Below are positions 14,745-24,428 of a DNA stretch of 24,513 bases, piece by piece. The stretch lies in the NCBI GenBank assembly GCA_938036655.1, contig CALHQS010000006.1, positions 1-24,513 of the forward strand. Direction: 5' to 3'. The DNA is from an uncultured Candidatus Altimarinota bacterium (GTDB lineage Bacteria > Patescibacteriota > Gracilibacteria > BD1-5 > UBA2023). The notes under the pieces were generated by a model. That model was not told the origin of the DNA, made no database searches, and saw only the letters and a program-made list of their open reading frames with translations. Each line of letters begins with the position of its first letter. Positions within the stretch are counted from its first letter, which is position 1. The translations under genes and the position numbers were made by a program.

Positions 14745-15053
14745 TTATTTATAAGATAAAATTTTTTCTGATGTTTCAATCTCATCAGCTATTTGATCAA
14801 TATATTTCAATAAAAATGTCTGATAACCAACACCAGATTTTTTTGAAAATTTTTTAATAACATCAAGTGAATGAGAGTTAATTCGAAGAGATATGGAGGT
14901 TTTTTCCGAATCTTTTTTTATGGATTCAAGTACTGACTTTGCAAGAGAATTTTTTGGAGAAATTTTTATTTCTCATTTTTCAACAAGGTTCATAAGTTCC
15001 ATTTCTTCCTCATCAATAGGAAGAAAGTGTGATTCTGGTAGATTTTTTTTCAT
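14745..15053 (-). CDS. Likely antitoxin (BrnA-like, ribbon-helix-helix)
   Basis: 102 aa, start ATG 15053-15051, stop TAA 14747-14745. The C-terminal half reads SISLRINSHSLDVIKKFSKK then SGVGYQTFLLKYI. That strand plus two helices with Gly/Tyr-Gln-Thr is the usual BrnA/CopG-like ribbon-helix-helix, which binds operator DNA while the other half holds the toxin. The N-terminal half is acidic (FLPIDEEEMELMNL) and includes one TGA-Gly. It begins 13 bases after the toxin stop, and toxin-first order is normal for BrnT/BrnA pairs. Such antitoxins usually repress their own promoter; the operator is expected near 15334-15361. Under the standard code this gene is invisible. Confidence 0.78.
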
Positions 15054-15066
15054 AGAAATTTTTTTA

Positions 15067-15312
15067 TTAAAGTAAATTTTTGTAATCCCGATTTGGGAAT
15101 GCAGTTTTTAGGAAAATTTTTTCATCGTCTTCCACATATGGAATCAGATATGGATAACCATTGTAATCATAGATCTTAATTCTTTGCTTTTCCCTACTTG
15201 GATGTGGAATATCATCAAGAAATGTGCCATTTTGCAAAATTTCTTCAAATGAAATATTTCGAGTTTTTTTCAAAATTTCATTTTTCTCAGATGACCACTC
15301 AATTCGTTTCAT
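15067..15312 (-). CDS. BrnT-like toxin
   Basis: 81 aa, start ATG 15312-15310, stop TAA 15069-15067. It carries the BrnT family pattern: IEWSSEKNEILKKTRNISFE at the N-terminus (Trp, then Lys-Asn, then Ile-Ser-Phe-Glu), DIPHPSREKQRIKIYDYNGY in the middle, and PYVEDDEKIFLKTAFPNRDY at the end. BrnT toxins have a RelE/barnase-like fold and act as RNases that slow translation; the partner antitoxin neutralises them. It is first in a three-gene leftward operon with a near-consensus promoter. No TGA codon. In a phage such pairs may stabilise the prophage or limit superinfection; which applies here cannot be told from sequence. Confidence 0.82.
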   Translation of the reverse strand: MKRIEWSSEKNEILKKTRNISFEEILQNGTFLDDIPHPSREKQRIKIYDYNGYPYLIPYVEDDEKIFLKTAFPNRDYKNLL

Positions 15313-15333
15313 TTGTTTATTTAATATGCAAAT

Positions 15334-15361
15334 ATTATATACATTTTTAAAATGAAGTCAA
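15334..15361 (-). promoter_or_regulatory. Promoter of the toxin-antitoxin unit
   Basis: On the minus strand TTGACT (15361-15356), 16 bases, then TATAAT (15339-15334); the toxin ATG follows 21 bases later. It is the best sigma70-type promoter in the window and lies 19 bases from the rightward late promoter copy D. Confidence 0.85.
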
Positions 15362-15380
15362 ATTTATTTTAAAGTTTTTT

Positions 15381-15410
15381 CATCCATAACCCAGCATTTT
15401 ATCATAAAAT
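15381..15410 (+). promoter_or_regulatory. Repeated late-promoter element, copy D (before tail chaperone)
   Basis: CATCCATAACCC, then AGCATTTTATCA, then TAAAAT at 15405-15410. The ATG at 15417 begins only 7 bases beyond the -10 box, so transcription would start at or within a base or two of the start codon and give a leaderless message. Confidence 0.75.
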
Positions 15411-15416
15411 ATCAAT

Positions 15417-16007
15417 ATGACTACACAAAACTTCCCATCTCGAAAAACTTTCGTCAAAAAATTTTTTTCAGAAAATTGAAAATTTCTTTTTTCCATTTCC
15501 TATGAGCAGGCTACTCTCGAAGAATATTTTGAATTTTTCGAAATGAGCGAAAAAGGCCGAGAAATTTTTTTAATAGAAAAAATTCTCAAGAATATTCCTT
15601 TGAGATTCCATGAGAAAATTATTCAAAAAATTTTCCCAAATTTTCTTCCCAAAAGATTTCTTGTTTTGGATTTTGAAAAAATCGCCACAAAAATGCTTTC
15701 AGAAATTTTTACGACACATGAATCTGTATTTAGCAACATCAAAAGTGATGGAAAAAATTCCTCTTCGCAAATACTTTTTTCTGCAAGCATAGCAATTATT
15801 TGTGAAAAATATCATATTTCGATTATTGATGCAGTAAAAAATCTCACCTTGGAACAATTTTTATGGCTTCAAGATGGTGCTATGTATCTTATGAATGCTG
15901 GGAGCGAAGAATGACAAAAAATAAATAATTATGCAGTAGGTCGCAATAAAAAATCTTCTCATAACTGGGAAGAGATCAGAAAAAAATTCAACGAAAATAA
16001 TTTATAA
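15417..16007 (+). CDS. Tail assembly chaperone, probable
   Basis: 196 aa, ATG 15417, TAA 16005-16007. Genes at this place, between tail tube and tape measure, encode tail assembly chaperones that coat the tape measure during tail formation. The protein is helical, with EYFEFFEMSEKGREIFLIEK near the N-terminus. After the middle comes ISIIDAVKNLTLEQFLWLQD and a basic C-terminus (SSHNWEEIRKKFNENNL). Two TGA codons are Gly; the second, 15912-15914 in AGSEEGQKINNY, joins what would otherwise look like a short first product to its C-terminal part. Many phages make a short and a long chaperone by frameshift; here a single frame gives both parts. No strong slippery site was noticed. Assigned on order and overall form. 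Confidence 0.7.
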
Positions 16008-16023
16008 TCTTTTTTAAAAAAAA

Positions 16024-19000
16024 ATGTCAGAAAAAATAGAATTAGAAGTTATTGCCAGTAAAAATGAGCAATCTTTCCAAACCATTGAGCAGGATTTGAA
16101 GCAACTTGAAAAACCTCGTGCCGCTGAGATTGCTCTGAATCTTTCTCGAGCAAAAACAGAACTCGCAGAACTCAAAAAGCTTCAAAAAGAAGCTTTAAAG
16201 GTGGAAAATTTTGATTTGGCAGACAAAATTGGTCAACAAGTAGAAATTGCCAGCAAAAAAGTAACTACAATCAATCGTCAATTGACGAATTTTCAGCGTA
16301 CAGGCAATGAAAACCTCTCAATGCTTGGACAAATGTTTCAGAATGTAAATCAACAAATCTCCAATACCGAGGCAATATTGCAAAAAGTTGGTAAAAATAC
16401 GGAATGACTTGATATTTTACGAAAAAAAGCAGAAGAATTTTCAAAAAATCTTAAATCAGGAAATATCACCATGGAGCAATATCAAAAAGGATTGCAAAAA
16501 ATATGAGAAGAGGCTGAAAAGCTTGTAAAATCAGTGCAATCAAATAGTAGTGCTATGGAAAAATTTTCTGGAACATTAACAAGGATTGGCGGTGTTTTAG
16601 GTGGTTTTTCTGCATTACAGTCGGTCGGTGCTTCGATTCTCAATCTTGGTGATAAGCTCGAGCAAGCAAATATTTCGTTTGAGGTAATGCTTGGAAGTGC
16701 TGATAAGGCTAAAAAAATGCTTGCAGATTTATCAAAATTTGCTCAAAATACACCATTCGAACTTCAAGGTATACGAGATAGTGCCAAGCAACTTATGGCA
16801 ATGGGTATTCCAGCAGAAAAGATGATAAAAACTCTCAAAGTATTGGGAGATATTTCAGCAGGAACAGGTGCACCACTTGAGCAGATCGCATATGCCTATG
16901 GACAAGTAGCGACGGCAGGTGTGGCAACGACGCAAGATATGAACCAGCTTGTGAATGCCGGTATTCCGATATGGAAAGAGCTCGGGAAAGTGGTTGGAGT
17001 GACGGCTTCGGAAGTCAAAAAAATGGTGGAAGGACGCCAAATCACATTCGAGCAAGTGGAAACAGCACTCACGAATATGACGGAGAAAGGTTGACAATTC
17101 GCCAACTTGATGGAAGCACAATCAAAAACCTTAACAGGTCAATGGAATGCTTTCAAGGATTCATTGGGTGCAATCTGAGAAAAAATTGGACTTGCAGTCA
17201 TTCCTGCTGTCAAAAAATTAATTGAACTTCTTAATTTTCTTGCAGAAGCTTGGACAACAAGTACTGGAAAAATTGTCGCTCTTGTTGGATGAATTGGATT
17301 ACTTGGTATATGATTTGTAACCTTAGCTGGTAAAATTTGATTAGCAAGTATTGCAATAAAAACTTTTTTCTTGTCAATGTGACCAATATGATTGGCTATG
17401 TTGGCTCTTGCTGGTGTAGGAACAGTAGTGGTAAGCGTTGCAAAACACATTTCCGATGCTAACAAGAAGCAAGAAGAACTGCAATATGCTTCCATGACCA
17501 CTGCTGAAAAAATTGAACACCAAAAACAAAAGCTCGCAGAACTTAATAAAGAATACGAAAAGTGAAAAATTTCAGCTGATGAATACAAGCAAAAACTTTC
17601 AGAAATAAATGGAGAGCTTGATACTCAAAAACAAAATCTGGAAAAGGTTGCAAAATTCCAAGAGGATTACAACAAAAGACAAGAAGAAATTGCAAAACTC
17701 AAATCCAATCATGATCAAGATGGAATGAAATCAAAATTGGAAGAACTCAAAAAAGAACAAGAATTTTATAATCAAGAATTAGAACAAGAAAAGACAAGGT
17801 TTGAACAAAAATTCCAATTACAAAATCAGGCACTTCTAAAAGATAAAGCCTATTGGGAACAAAGAAAAAATAATTCAATTGAAGGTGCTTGGCACTATCA
17901 ACAAGCAGTGGAAGTTTTGGCTAATATCGAAAAGCAATTAGAGGAATCCAAGCAAAACCTTATTAATACCGAATGACAACATCGTACCAGCATTGAACAA
18001 AATATTGCAAAACTCGCCGAACAGCGTGCAGAGATTGAAAATATGCTCAAAATCGAATGAAAAAAAGATATATCTTTGCAAAATCTTGAAAATAGAATTC
18101 GAATTCTAAATGAAGAGCAGGTAAAGTTAACAGAACAATATCGCACTGGTGCTATTTCTGTTGAAGAATACAATCAGAAAATGGCAGAAAATAAAGCAAA
18201 ATTAGAAGAAGCGGAATTTGCCACAGGAGAGTACAAAAAATGACTTGATATTGTCCAAAATGAACAGCTCTGATATGCTAATAAATTATCAATGATTAAC
18301 GGACTGAAAGTGTCCACAAATCAATATAATGCCCTTATTCAGAAGCTCATACAAGTGCAAAATGAGACTATAAAAGCCCTAAAATTAAAAGCATTATTAT
18401 TAGAACAGGCAGTTCCAGTTCTTGATATAGGTTGAAAAGCGGTAGGAAAAATTGAAAATGTAGTATCAAACTCCTCAGTATGAAAACTTACATGAAGTCT
18501 ATTAAATAAAATCCCTTGAGGCGATAAATTTAAAAATTTTGCAAAAAACGCATATCAAAATGCAAAAGATGCCACAAAACAAGTTGTTGCTGATGCGGTA
18601 AGTCCTGAACTTGCGAAAACTTATGCCCTTATTGATGAAGCTGAAAAAGTTAAAAAAGACTTAGAGGGAAAAATCAAAGATACCACTTCAGCCTGATCAT
18701 CCTGAAGCGGTTGAAAATCTTCAAAAAAATGATGAGGTGGTGGCGGAAAGTCAGGAAAGTCAAAGGAAACCGAGGAAGCAAAAAAAGCACAAAAGGCGGA
18801 AGAAGATTTGCAAAAATCTCGAACCAATGCGTATAAAGACGCTCAAAAACTTAGTGAAAAATATCAAAACATTGTCGTTGATACGACAAAAAAAATGGCG
18901 GAACAAAAAAAGAAGATGGAGGAAATCCGTCAATCCGCACTTGATACTATCGCAGATATTGATGAGCAACTTGCGGATAAAAAAGATACATATCAAGAGA

Positions 19001-20094
19001 AAATCGCAAAGAGATATTCTGAAACATTCAAAGAGCTCAAAGAATTCTTCCGTCAAGATAATTTGCGTGAGATTTACGCGCATTACAAAGATGACGATTT
19101 CAAGAAAATGTTTGAAGAATGGGAAGTGTCAGAAACAGATACTTCAGATTTGGCAAAAAATCTTCGAGAATTTCAGTATATTCAAAAAAATCTTGATGCG
19201 GAAGAATTGACGCTTGCGGTTAAAAAAGAACAACGCTCGGAAGCAGAGAAACTCACTGAGGAATACAAGGAGCAAAAAGCGTTGCTTGAAAATTCTCTTG
19301 CGATGAATGAGGCAGTGCGCGCGGGTCGCTATATAACGAATGCCGAGGGTGGACTATCATTCTTCGATGAAAAAGGAAACGCCATCGAGGGTATGGGAAA
19401 CAAGCAACGAAAAGAGTTCAAGGAAATGGCAAAAAAACTTCAAGATGTTGCGGATGCCGAGCTCAAGATTCAAACAGAAAAAGAGGAAAAAATATTCCAG
19501 ATCTACAAAGAGTTCGATGATGAGCGAAAACGCTTGAACGAAGGATATTTCTGAAAGGATAAGGAAATGCGCCTTGAGCAGCATCGAATGATGGAAGAAT
19601 TTTTTATGCAAGAAATTGCGAAGATGAAAGAGCTTTCTTCGCTTGCTTCAAGCTTTAGCACTTCTCAAAAGTCTGCCAGTGTTTCAGATAATAAAGTCGT
19701 GTCTGAGTCTTGACAAAAATCAGAAAATATTTTCAAAAATGAAGAAAAAATCCTTGACGAACGAGCTACGAAAAATGCAGAAATTTTGCAAAAATTTCAT
19801 GATATTGTCGCAAAAATTGAAAGCGGAATAACAAATACCACAGAAAGTGAGATTAACCGCAGAATGACGCTTTATGCACAGGAAGAAGCAAGATTAAATA
19901 CCCTTATTGCCAAGCGAATTCAGGCGGGTTATGTTATTCCCAGTGTTCCACGGGAGTTTCAGAATGTAAATAATACCACCAATAATTCTGCCACTATCAA
20001 TGTGAATGCGACGAGTGGAGGAAGTATTGATGCGAATCAGCTCGCCAATACCATTATGAGAAAGGTGCAAAATTATCAAAAATGAATTAAATAA
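16024..20094 (+). CDS. Tape measure protein
   Basis: 1356 aa, ATG 16024, TAA 20092-20094, about 26 in-frame TGA codons, the most in the window. Residues about 210-375 match the phage tape-measure domain: LEQANISFEVMLGSADKAKK, then LSKFAQNTPFELQGIRDSAK, then DMNQLVNAGIPIWKELGKVV. A hydrophobic Gly-rich region follows (about 412-470, including LVGGIGLLGIGFVTLAGKIG), then long coiled coils. A Gly/Ser/Lys linker holds six Gly at 18730-18747 written with TGA, GGT, GGC and GGA, and more coiled coil follows to the end. At about 0.15 nm per residue the length predicts a tail near 200 nm, which fits a siphovirus. Standard-code annotation would split it into at least six pieces. Confidence 0.93.
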
Positions 20095-20100
20095 TTTTCT

Positions 20101-20961
20101 ATGCAATTCAATAATCACAATTTCAACGAACAATTTAACGGGAAAAATTTTTTTGGAAACAAAATCCGCAAGGGTATATCTTTTGCGGGTTTTGACTTTA
20201 CCAGTTTTCAGTGTGGAACAGCGGAAACTGGTGTTATGATTCAGAAAATAAATTTTTTCGATTTAAATAATATTGAGCTCACTTCCACTACCAGTCTTCA
20301 TGGCGATGGCGGAAAAGTTCTTGATAAAAGATATATACCAAAAACCCTCTCAGTTAGCCTATATATTGAGGGTGGTGATTATGACGGTGTCGTAAAAATT
20401 ATTGACGAAATCAAGGCTCGGACTCAAAATATTGAATGAAATCTTGATATTATGATTTCGGGTGAAATTCGTCGCTATACCGCAACACTCTCTTCTTTAA
20501 TTGTGCCATCTTTTTCCAAACAAGATGATCATGTGGAAGGTGTGGAATTGGAATTTCTCATTACTTCGCCGCACTGGTACTCGCCAGAATATAAGCAAAC
20601 AGCACTCACAGATGTTACTGGTAATATTTCTCGCGTTGTAGAAAATCGCGGGAATTATAAAACCTTTCCGATTATTCTTATTGTCGGAAAAGAAAATTGC
20701 AATATTTCGGCGGTGAATATTTTTCATAAAAAAATCTGAACAATTGGCGATGGTTATAAAATTTTTCTTTCTGAAAATCTCACTGCTGGGCAAGTTTTTG
20801 AAATCAATTATAAAGAAAAAATCTGTAAAAAAGACGAAGTGGAAATTCCTTTTTCTGGAATTATGATGCCAATGCTTGACGGACAAAGTGATTTTTCTTT
20901 TGTTTTTGATGGCTCGCCGAATGTTAGTATTTTTATTCTTCATGAGCCAACATTTTTATAA
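20101..20961 (+). CDS. Distal tail protein (Dit-like)
   Basis: 286 aa, ATG 20101, TAA 20959-20961, with TGA-Gly at 20437-20439 and 20737-20739. Dit forms the ring at the tail tip and links tube to hub. The N-terminal part has the usual GISFAGFDFTSFQCGTAETG region and the pattern GDGGKVLDKRYIPKTLSVSL. Next come IEGGDYDGVVKIIDEIKART, GEIRRYTATLSSLIVPSF and LEFLITSPHWYSPE, a layout typical of siphophage Dit proteins. The second half is a small beta domain. It starts 6 bases after the tape measure stop and precedes the hub-like gene, which is the conserved gene order for Gram-positive-type siphophage tails. Confidence 0.82.
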
Positions 20962-20978
20962 TTTTTTCAAAAATTTTT

Positions 20979-22031
20979 ATGAAATCATACGAAATAAAAA
21001 TTTATTCTCGGGTTGGAAAATTCAAAAAATCTATAAATCCACGAGATATTTTGTCAGAAATTTCTTTTTCTGAAGATTTAAATGGCGGTCAGTGAAGTCT
21101 CAATCTTGAAATTTCAGGAAATATAGAAAATTTTGAAGTTTCTGATATTGTCGAGATTCGTGAAGTGAGCGAAAATTCAACTTCAATTATTCCAACTTTT
21201 ACTGGAATAATCGAAGAAATCCAAGTAGAAGAATTTGAAACTTATGATAAAATTTCTTTGGAAATTCTCGGACTTCACACGCTTCTTGGGGATTTTTTAT
21301 ATAGAGAAAATAATCAACGAAAATTTCAAAAAAACGGAAATATTGCAAATATTTTTCGTGAAATTATTGATCATTTAAATACAGAATATTGAGATTTTTC
21401 TGCAACTGAAACACAAAATCTTGGTAAAAAAATTTTTCATTATTCCGACGAAAGTATAGAAAATTTTTCAAAAAATATTACACTCGAAATTGACAATACC
21501 ACTCATCTTGAGGCAATGAATAAAATTACAGAAATTTCTGATTATGTATTTTTTATTGATGCGACTGGGCTTGTAACTGCAAAACCGAAAAATAATTTTG
21601 AGCAAAAAATTCTCACGCTGGGGCGAGAAGTTATCTCATTTTCTCAAAAAATCAAAAAGCGAGATATGTGCAATTCTTATATCATTGATGTGGATAAAGT
21701 TGGCTCACGAACATATAATGATCAAAATTCCATACAAAAATACGGGAAAAAAGAAAAGGTAGATTCTTCAAGCGACATAAAAACCGAACCTGCAATGAAT
21801 GATAAATGAAATGAATTTATTCGAGAAAATGCAAATCCAAAATCAGAAATCTCACTTATTTTAAAGCCACAAAATTCTGATTTTCTTTATCCATGAACTC
21901 GTATTACCTTGCAAAATATTCGCAATCCACTTTCCGAAAAACAAATCACGAAAATTGATAAAAATCGAGATAATTGGACTATTTTTATTGGCGATTATGT
22001 GAGTTTTGGAAAAATTCTCTCAAAAAATTAA
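20979..22031 (+). CDS. Tail hub / tail-associated protein (Tal-like N-terminal domains)
   Basis: 350 aa, ATG 20979, TAA 22029-22031, four TGA-Gly codons. The gene follows Dit, as hub (gp27-like/Tal) genes do. An N-terminal beta domain has DILSEISFSEDLNGGQGSLN and then TFTGIIEEIQVEEFETYDKI; Phe-Thr-Gly-Ile followed by an alternating pattern is typical of hub barrels. The middle reads LEAMNKITEISDYVFFIDAT followed by GLVTAKPK, a standard motif of these proteins. The end has YPGTRITLQNIRNPLSEKQI, where TGA gives the Gly, and a closing beta strand. There is no lysin or fibre extension, so wall degradation, if any, is elsewhere. A terminator overlaps the stop. Confidence 0.78.
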
Positions 22032-22057
22032 ATACCCAAAATTTGGGTATTTTTTTA
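22030..22057 (+). terminator. Intrinsic terminator after the tail hub gene
   Basis: AAATACCC (22030-22037) pairs with GGGTATTT (22045-22052), with further A-T pairing inside, followed by a T run. It closes the transcript of chaperone to hub, just before late-promoter copy E. Confidence 0.85.
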
Positions 22058-22068
22058 TGAAAATTCTT

Positions 22069-22098
22069 CATCCATAACCCAGCATTTTACTATATAAT
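22069..22098 (+). promoter_or_regulatory. Repeated late-promoter element, copy E (before tail-tip gene)
   Basis: CATCCATAACCC, then AGCATTTTACTA, then TATAAT at 22093-22098. The ATG at 22121 lies 22 bases beyond the -10 box. The preceding bases (AAAATTCTT) match copy B exactly. Confidence 0.8.
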
Positions 22099-22120
22099 TT
22101 ATTAAAATATTTTAAAAAAT

Positions 22121-23896
22121 ATGACTTTTAAGAAATATAATCATACGAACAATGCTTTTTGTGAGCTTCTTACTGATTTACAAAGTTCGGACAATACAAT
22201 GATGCTCACTGGAAATTTTAACCGACTTCCTACGAGTAATTTTATTGTAAAAATCTCAAAATATCAAGGTACAAAGTGCGTGGCTCGCGAAAATATTTAT
22301 GTTGCAAATCGCAATAATAATATCTGTACTGGACTCATTAGAGCATACGAAAAAGTCCCAATGGATGATGATGCTACTGAGTGAATCCAGCAGGCTTTGA
22401 ATTTTTCTGCTGGAGATATTGTCGAGGTGGTTATCAGTTCCGAAATCATTCAGGATATCCAAAATGCCACAGAAAATAAACTCAACATCGAACAATGACT
22501 CCGTACAGGCTTTGGTACGAAAAAAGTTCTCACATTGAACCAACAAACGGGGAATGAGGAAGTACAAACACTCCAAGATAAAGACGAATACAATGACCAT
22601 GACAGTATTAGGCTTTTTTCGGATGACGGGTCTATTTCTAATATCCTTGTATCTCGATTCGCTGAAGGGCTTGTTTGAAAAAATTCCATTATTCAGACAA
22701 CGCTCGGTGAGGATATTTGACCAAAAACTTTAATTGACGAAATAATCTTTCCTCGTGGAACTGGCTCGGCGAACTGGAATAACACAACTTATATGTTTCT
22801 TGAGTGACCAACAAAAATTACTCAAATTCGAGTTGTAAATGGTGATAAAGATTTATATCTGAGAGGTATAACTACCGAAGGGAGAGAAATAATTTTTTGA
22901 GCCAGTCCACAAAATGGTATTTTAAATGTTACATCACAAGAAATTTTTCTAAAATTTGGAATTTCGGGAAATAACAAACAGTTTGAAAAAATTCTTATCA
23001 GCGGAACACAGCTTGGTAATACAACAAATGCTGTAACCATTCTCAACAAAATAACTTATACGGTTAAAGTGGCAGAAATTAGCGATTATTCTCATGCTGA
23101 ACTTGTAGGAATGAAAGTTTTCTTTAAAAATTCTGTTCGATTGACAAAATTAAAAACCATGAGTCCATCAACTTCCCCACTTGCCAGAGTTTTTATTTTT
23201 AACGATGATTTTACTGAGAGGTTAGCTGAACTATCAACTGAAAATTACTTGAATTCTGATATTTTTCCTTCTAATTTTCTTTTTGAAAAAAATAAGGGAT
23301 ATAACATTGTTGTGAATAATACAACATATTATGAACGCTCCAGAATGATTTCACAACAAAAAAATTTTTTTCCTTGTAGTGTTTGTGGTATTGCTCCTAA
23401 TAAAGCATACAATGAATATGCTTACATGATTAGAGAAATAGAATTAGATTATGGGGGGCGAGCGTTCGCAGCGCACAGCAATGATCTCAAACATGCTGAC
23501 TTTATGTGATTTATAACGACAGGTAAGGAGGGGGAATCAATTAAGATCTCACGACAAAAAACTGGTGTTGTATCACTATTTAGTGGGCTTACTGAGGGAA
23601 AATTTTATTATTTAGGAAAAATTCCTGGCTCGATTTCTGCAGAAGCTTGATTAATTAAGGCGCCTGTTGGGAAGGCTTTGAATTCTACTACAATTTCAAT
23701 GTGAGAACAAGCACCAATGTTGCCAAGAAATATAAGCTATTCGGAGACATTCGACTTTATTGGAGGTTGGATGAGTGTACCAGCCAATGTCACGATTCGT
23801 TCTAATGGTATAGAATATACTGATGGTACTTTTTATTTGGAGAAGTGACCTGTTAGTGTTTCGGCCTCTGTAAGTAATGCTAAAATTTATTTTTAA
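22121..23896 (+). CDS. Tail-tip / receptor-binding structural protein, candidate
   Basis: 591 aa, ATG 22121, TAA 23894-23896, about ten TGA codons read as Gly. The N-terminal 130 residues (including YEKVPMDDDATEGIQQALNF and SAGDIVEVVISSEI) have the shape of an adaptor that attaches fibre-like proteins to the tail tip. The middle is beta-rich. Residues 420-450 have a Cys-x-x-Cys pair (PCSVCGIAPNK). Towards the end EGKFYYLGKIPGSISAEAGL followed by a Gly-x-Ala stretch resembles the repeat found at the C-termini of phage tail proteins that bind or sit near the receptor. It is the first gene after Dit and hub and has its own late promoter. A receptor-binding role is inferred from place and layout; the family was not identified. 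Confidence 0.68.
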
Positions 23897-23901
23897 CAAT
23901 T

Positions 23902-24426
23902 ATGAAAGTTACTTTTTATTCCCCTACATTTTATGTGTCTGGCATAGACCAGCCACAATCTGAAGAGACACTCTATTGCACAGATATAGATTTTAATCCA
24001 CAGACTCAAAAATTACGGCTTGAGTGAGAATCTGGATCGTACCAAGTAATTGTGGAAGATATTTATATTCCAGAAACTCGCGACGAAAAATTCGCGCGCG
24101 TGTATAAAAAATTGGTCGCCTTGCCAACAATCGACAAAAACACGGACAAAGCAATTCTTGAAGGAATTGAGTTCACAGATAAGGAGCGAGGTATGCTCAC
24201 GGAAGAATACGCCTTCAATGGCAACCTTCAGAACCAATTCAATTATATGATGGCAATTCTCACGAAGACAGCAGATGAGAAGACACTTCATGACGCTGGA
24301 ATTGCTCTTGGAAAAATCAATGGAATTTGTGAATTTTTCTGACTCAATCCACTTGTAATTCCTTGAATGAAGGAATTTACAGAAGCAATGAAACTCGCGC
24401 CAGCAAATAAAAAACTTAATTCGTAA
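23902..24426 (+). CDS. Unknown 174-aa protein downstream of the tail-tip gene
   Basis: 174 aa, ATG 23902, TAA 24424-24426, three TGA-Gly codons (24025-24027, 24340-24342, 24364-24366). The N-terminus is a short beta part (KVTFYSPTFYVSGIDQPQ), followed by a helical region with ARVYKKLVALPTIDKNTDKA and GMLTEEYAFNGNLQNQFNYM. The end has FFGLNPLVIPGMKEFTEAMK. It starts 5 bases after the previous stop and is followed 2 bases after its own stop by another gene, so it belongs to the same transcript. No family recognised. A chaperone or accessory for the tail-tip protein would fit position only. GC content rises around 24070-24110. Confidence 0.72.
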
Positions 24427-24428
24427 AT

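Noticed and set aside
20497..20943. Leftward frame of 148 codons within the distal tail gene
   Set aside because: Antisense shadow; translation is rich in Phe, Asn and Ile from reversed AT-rich codons.
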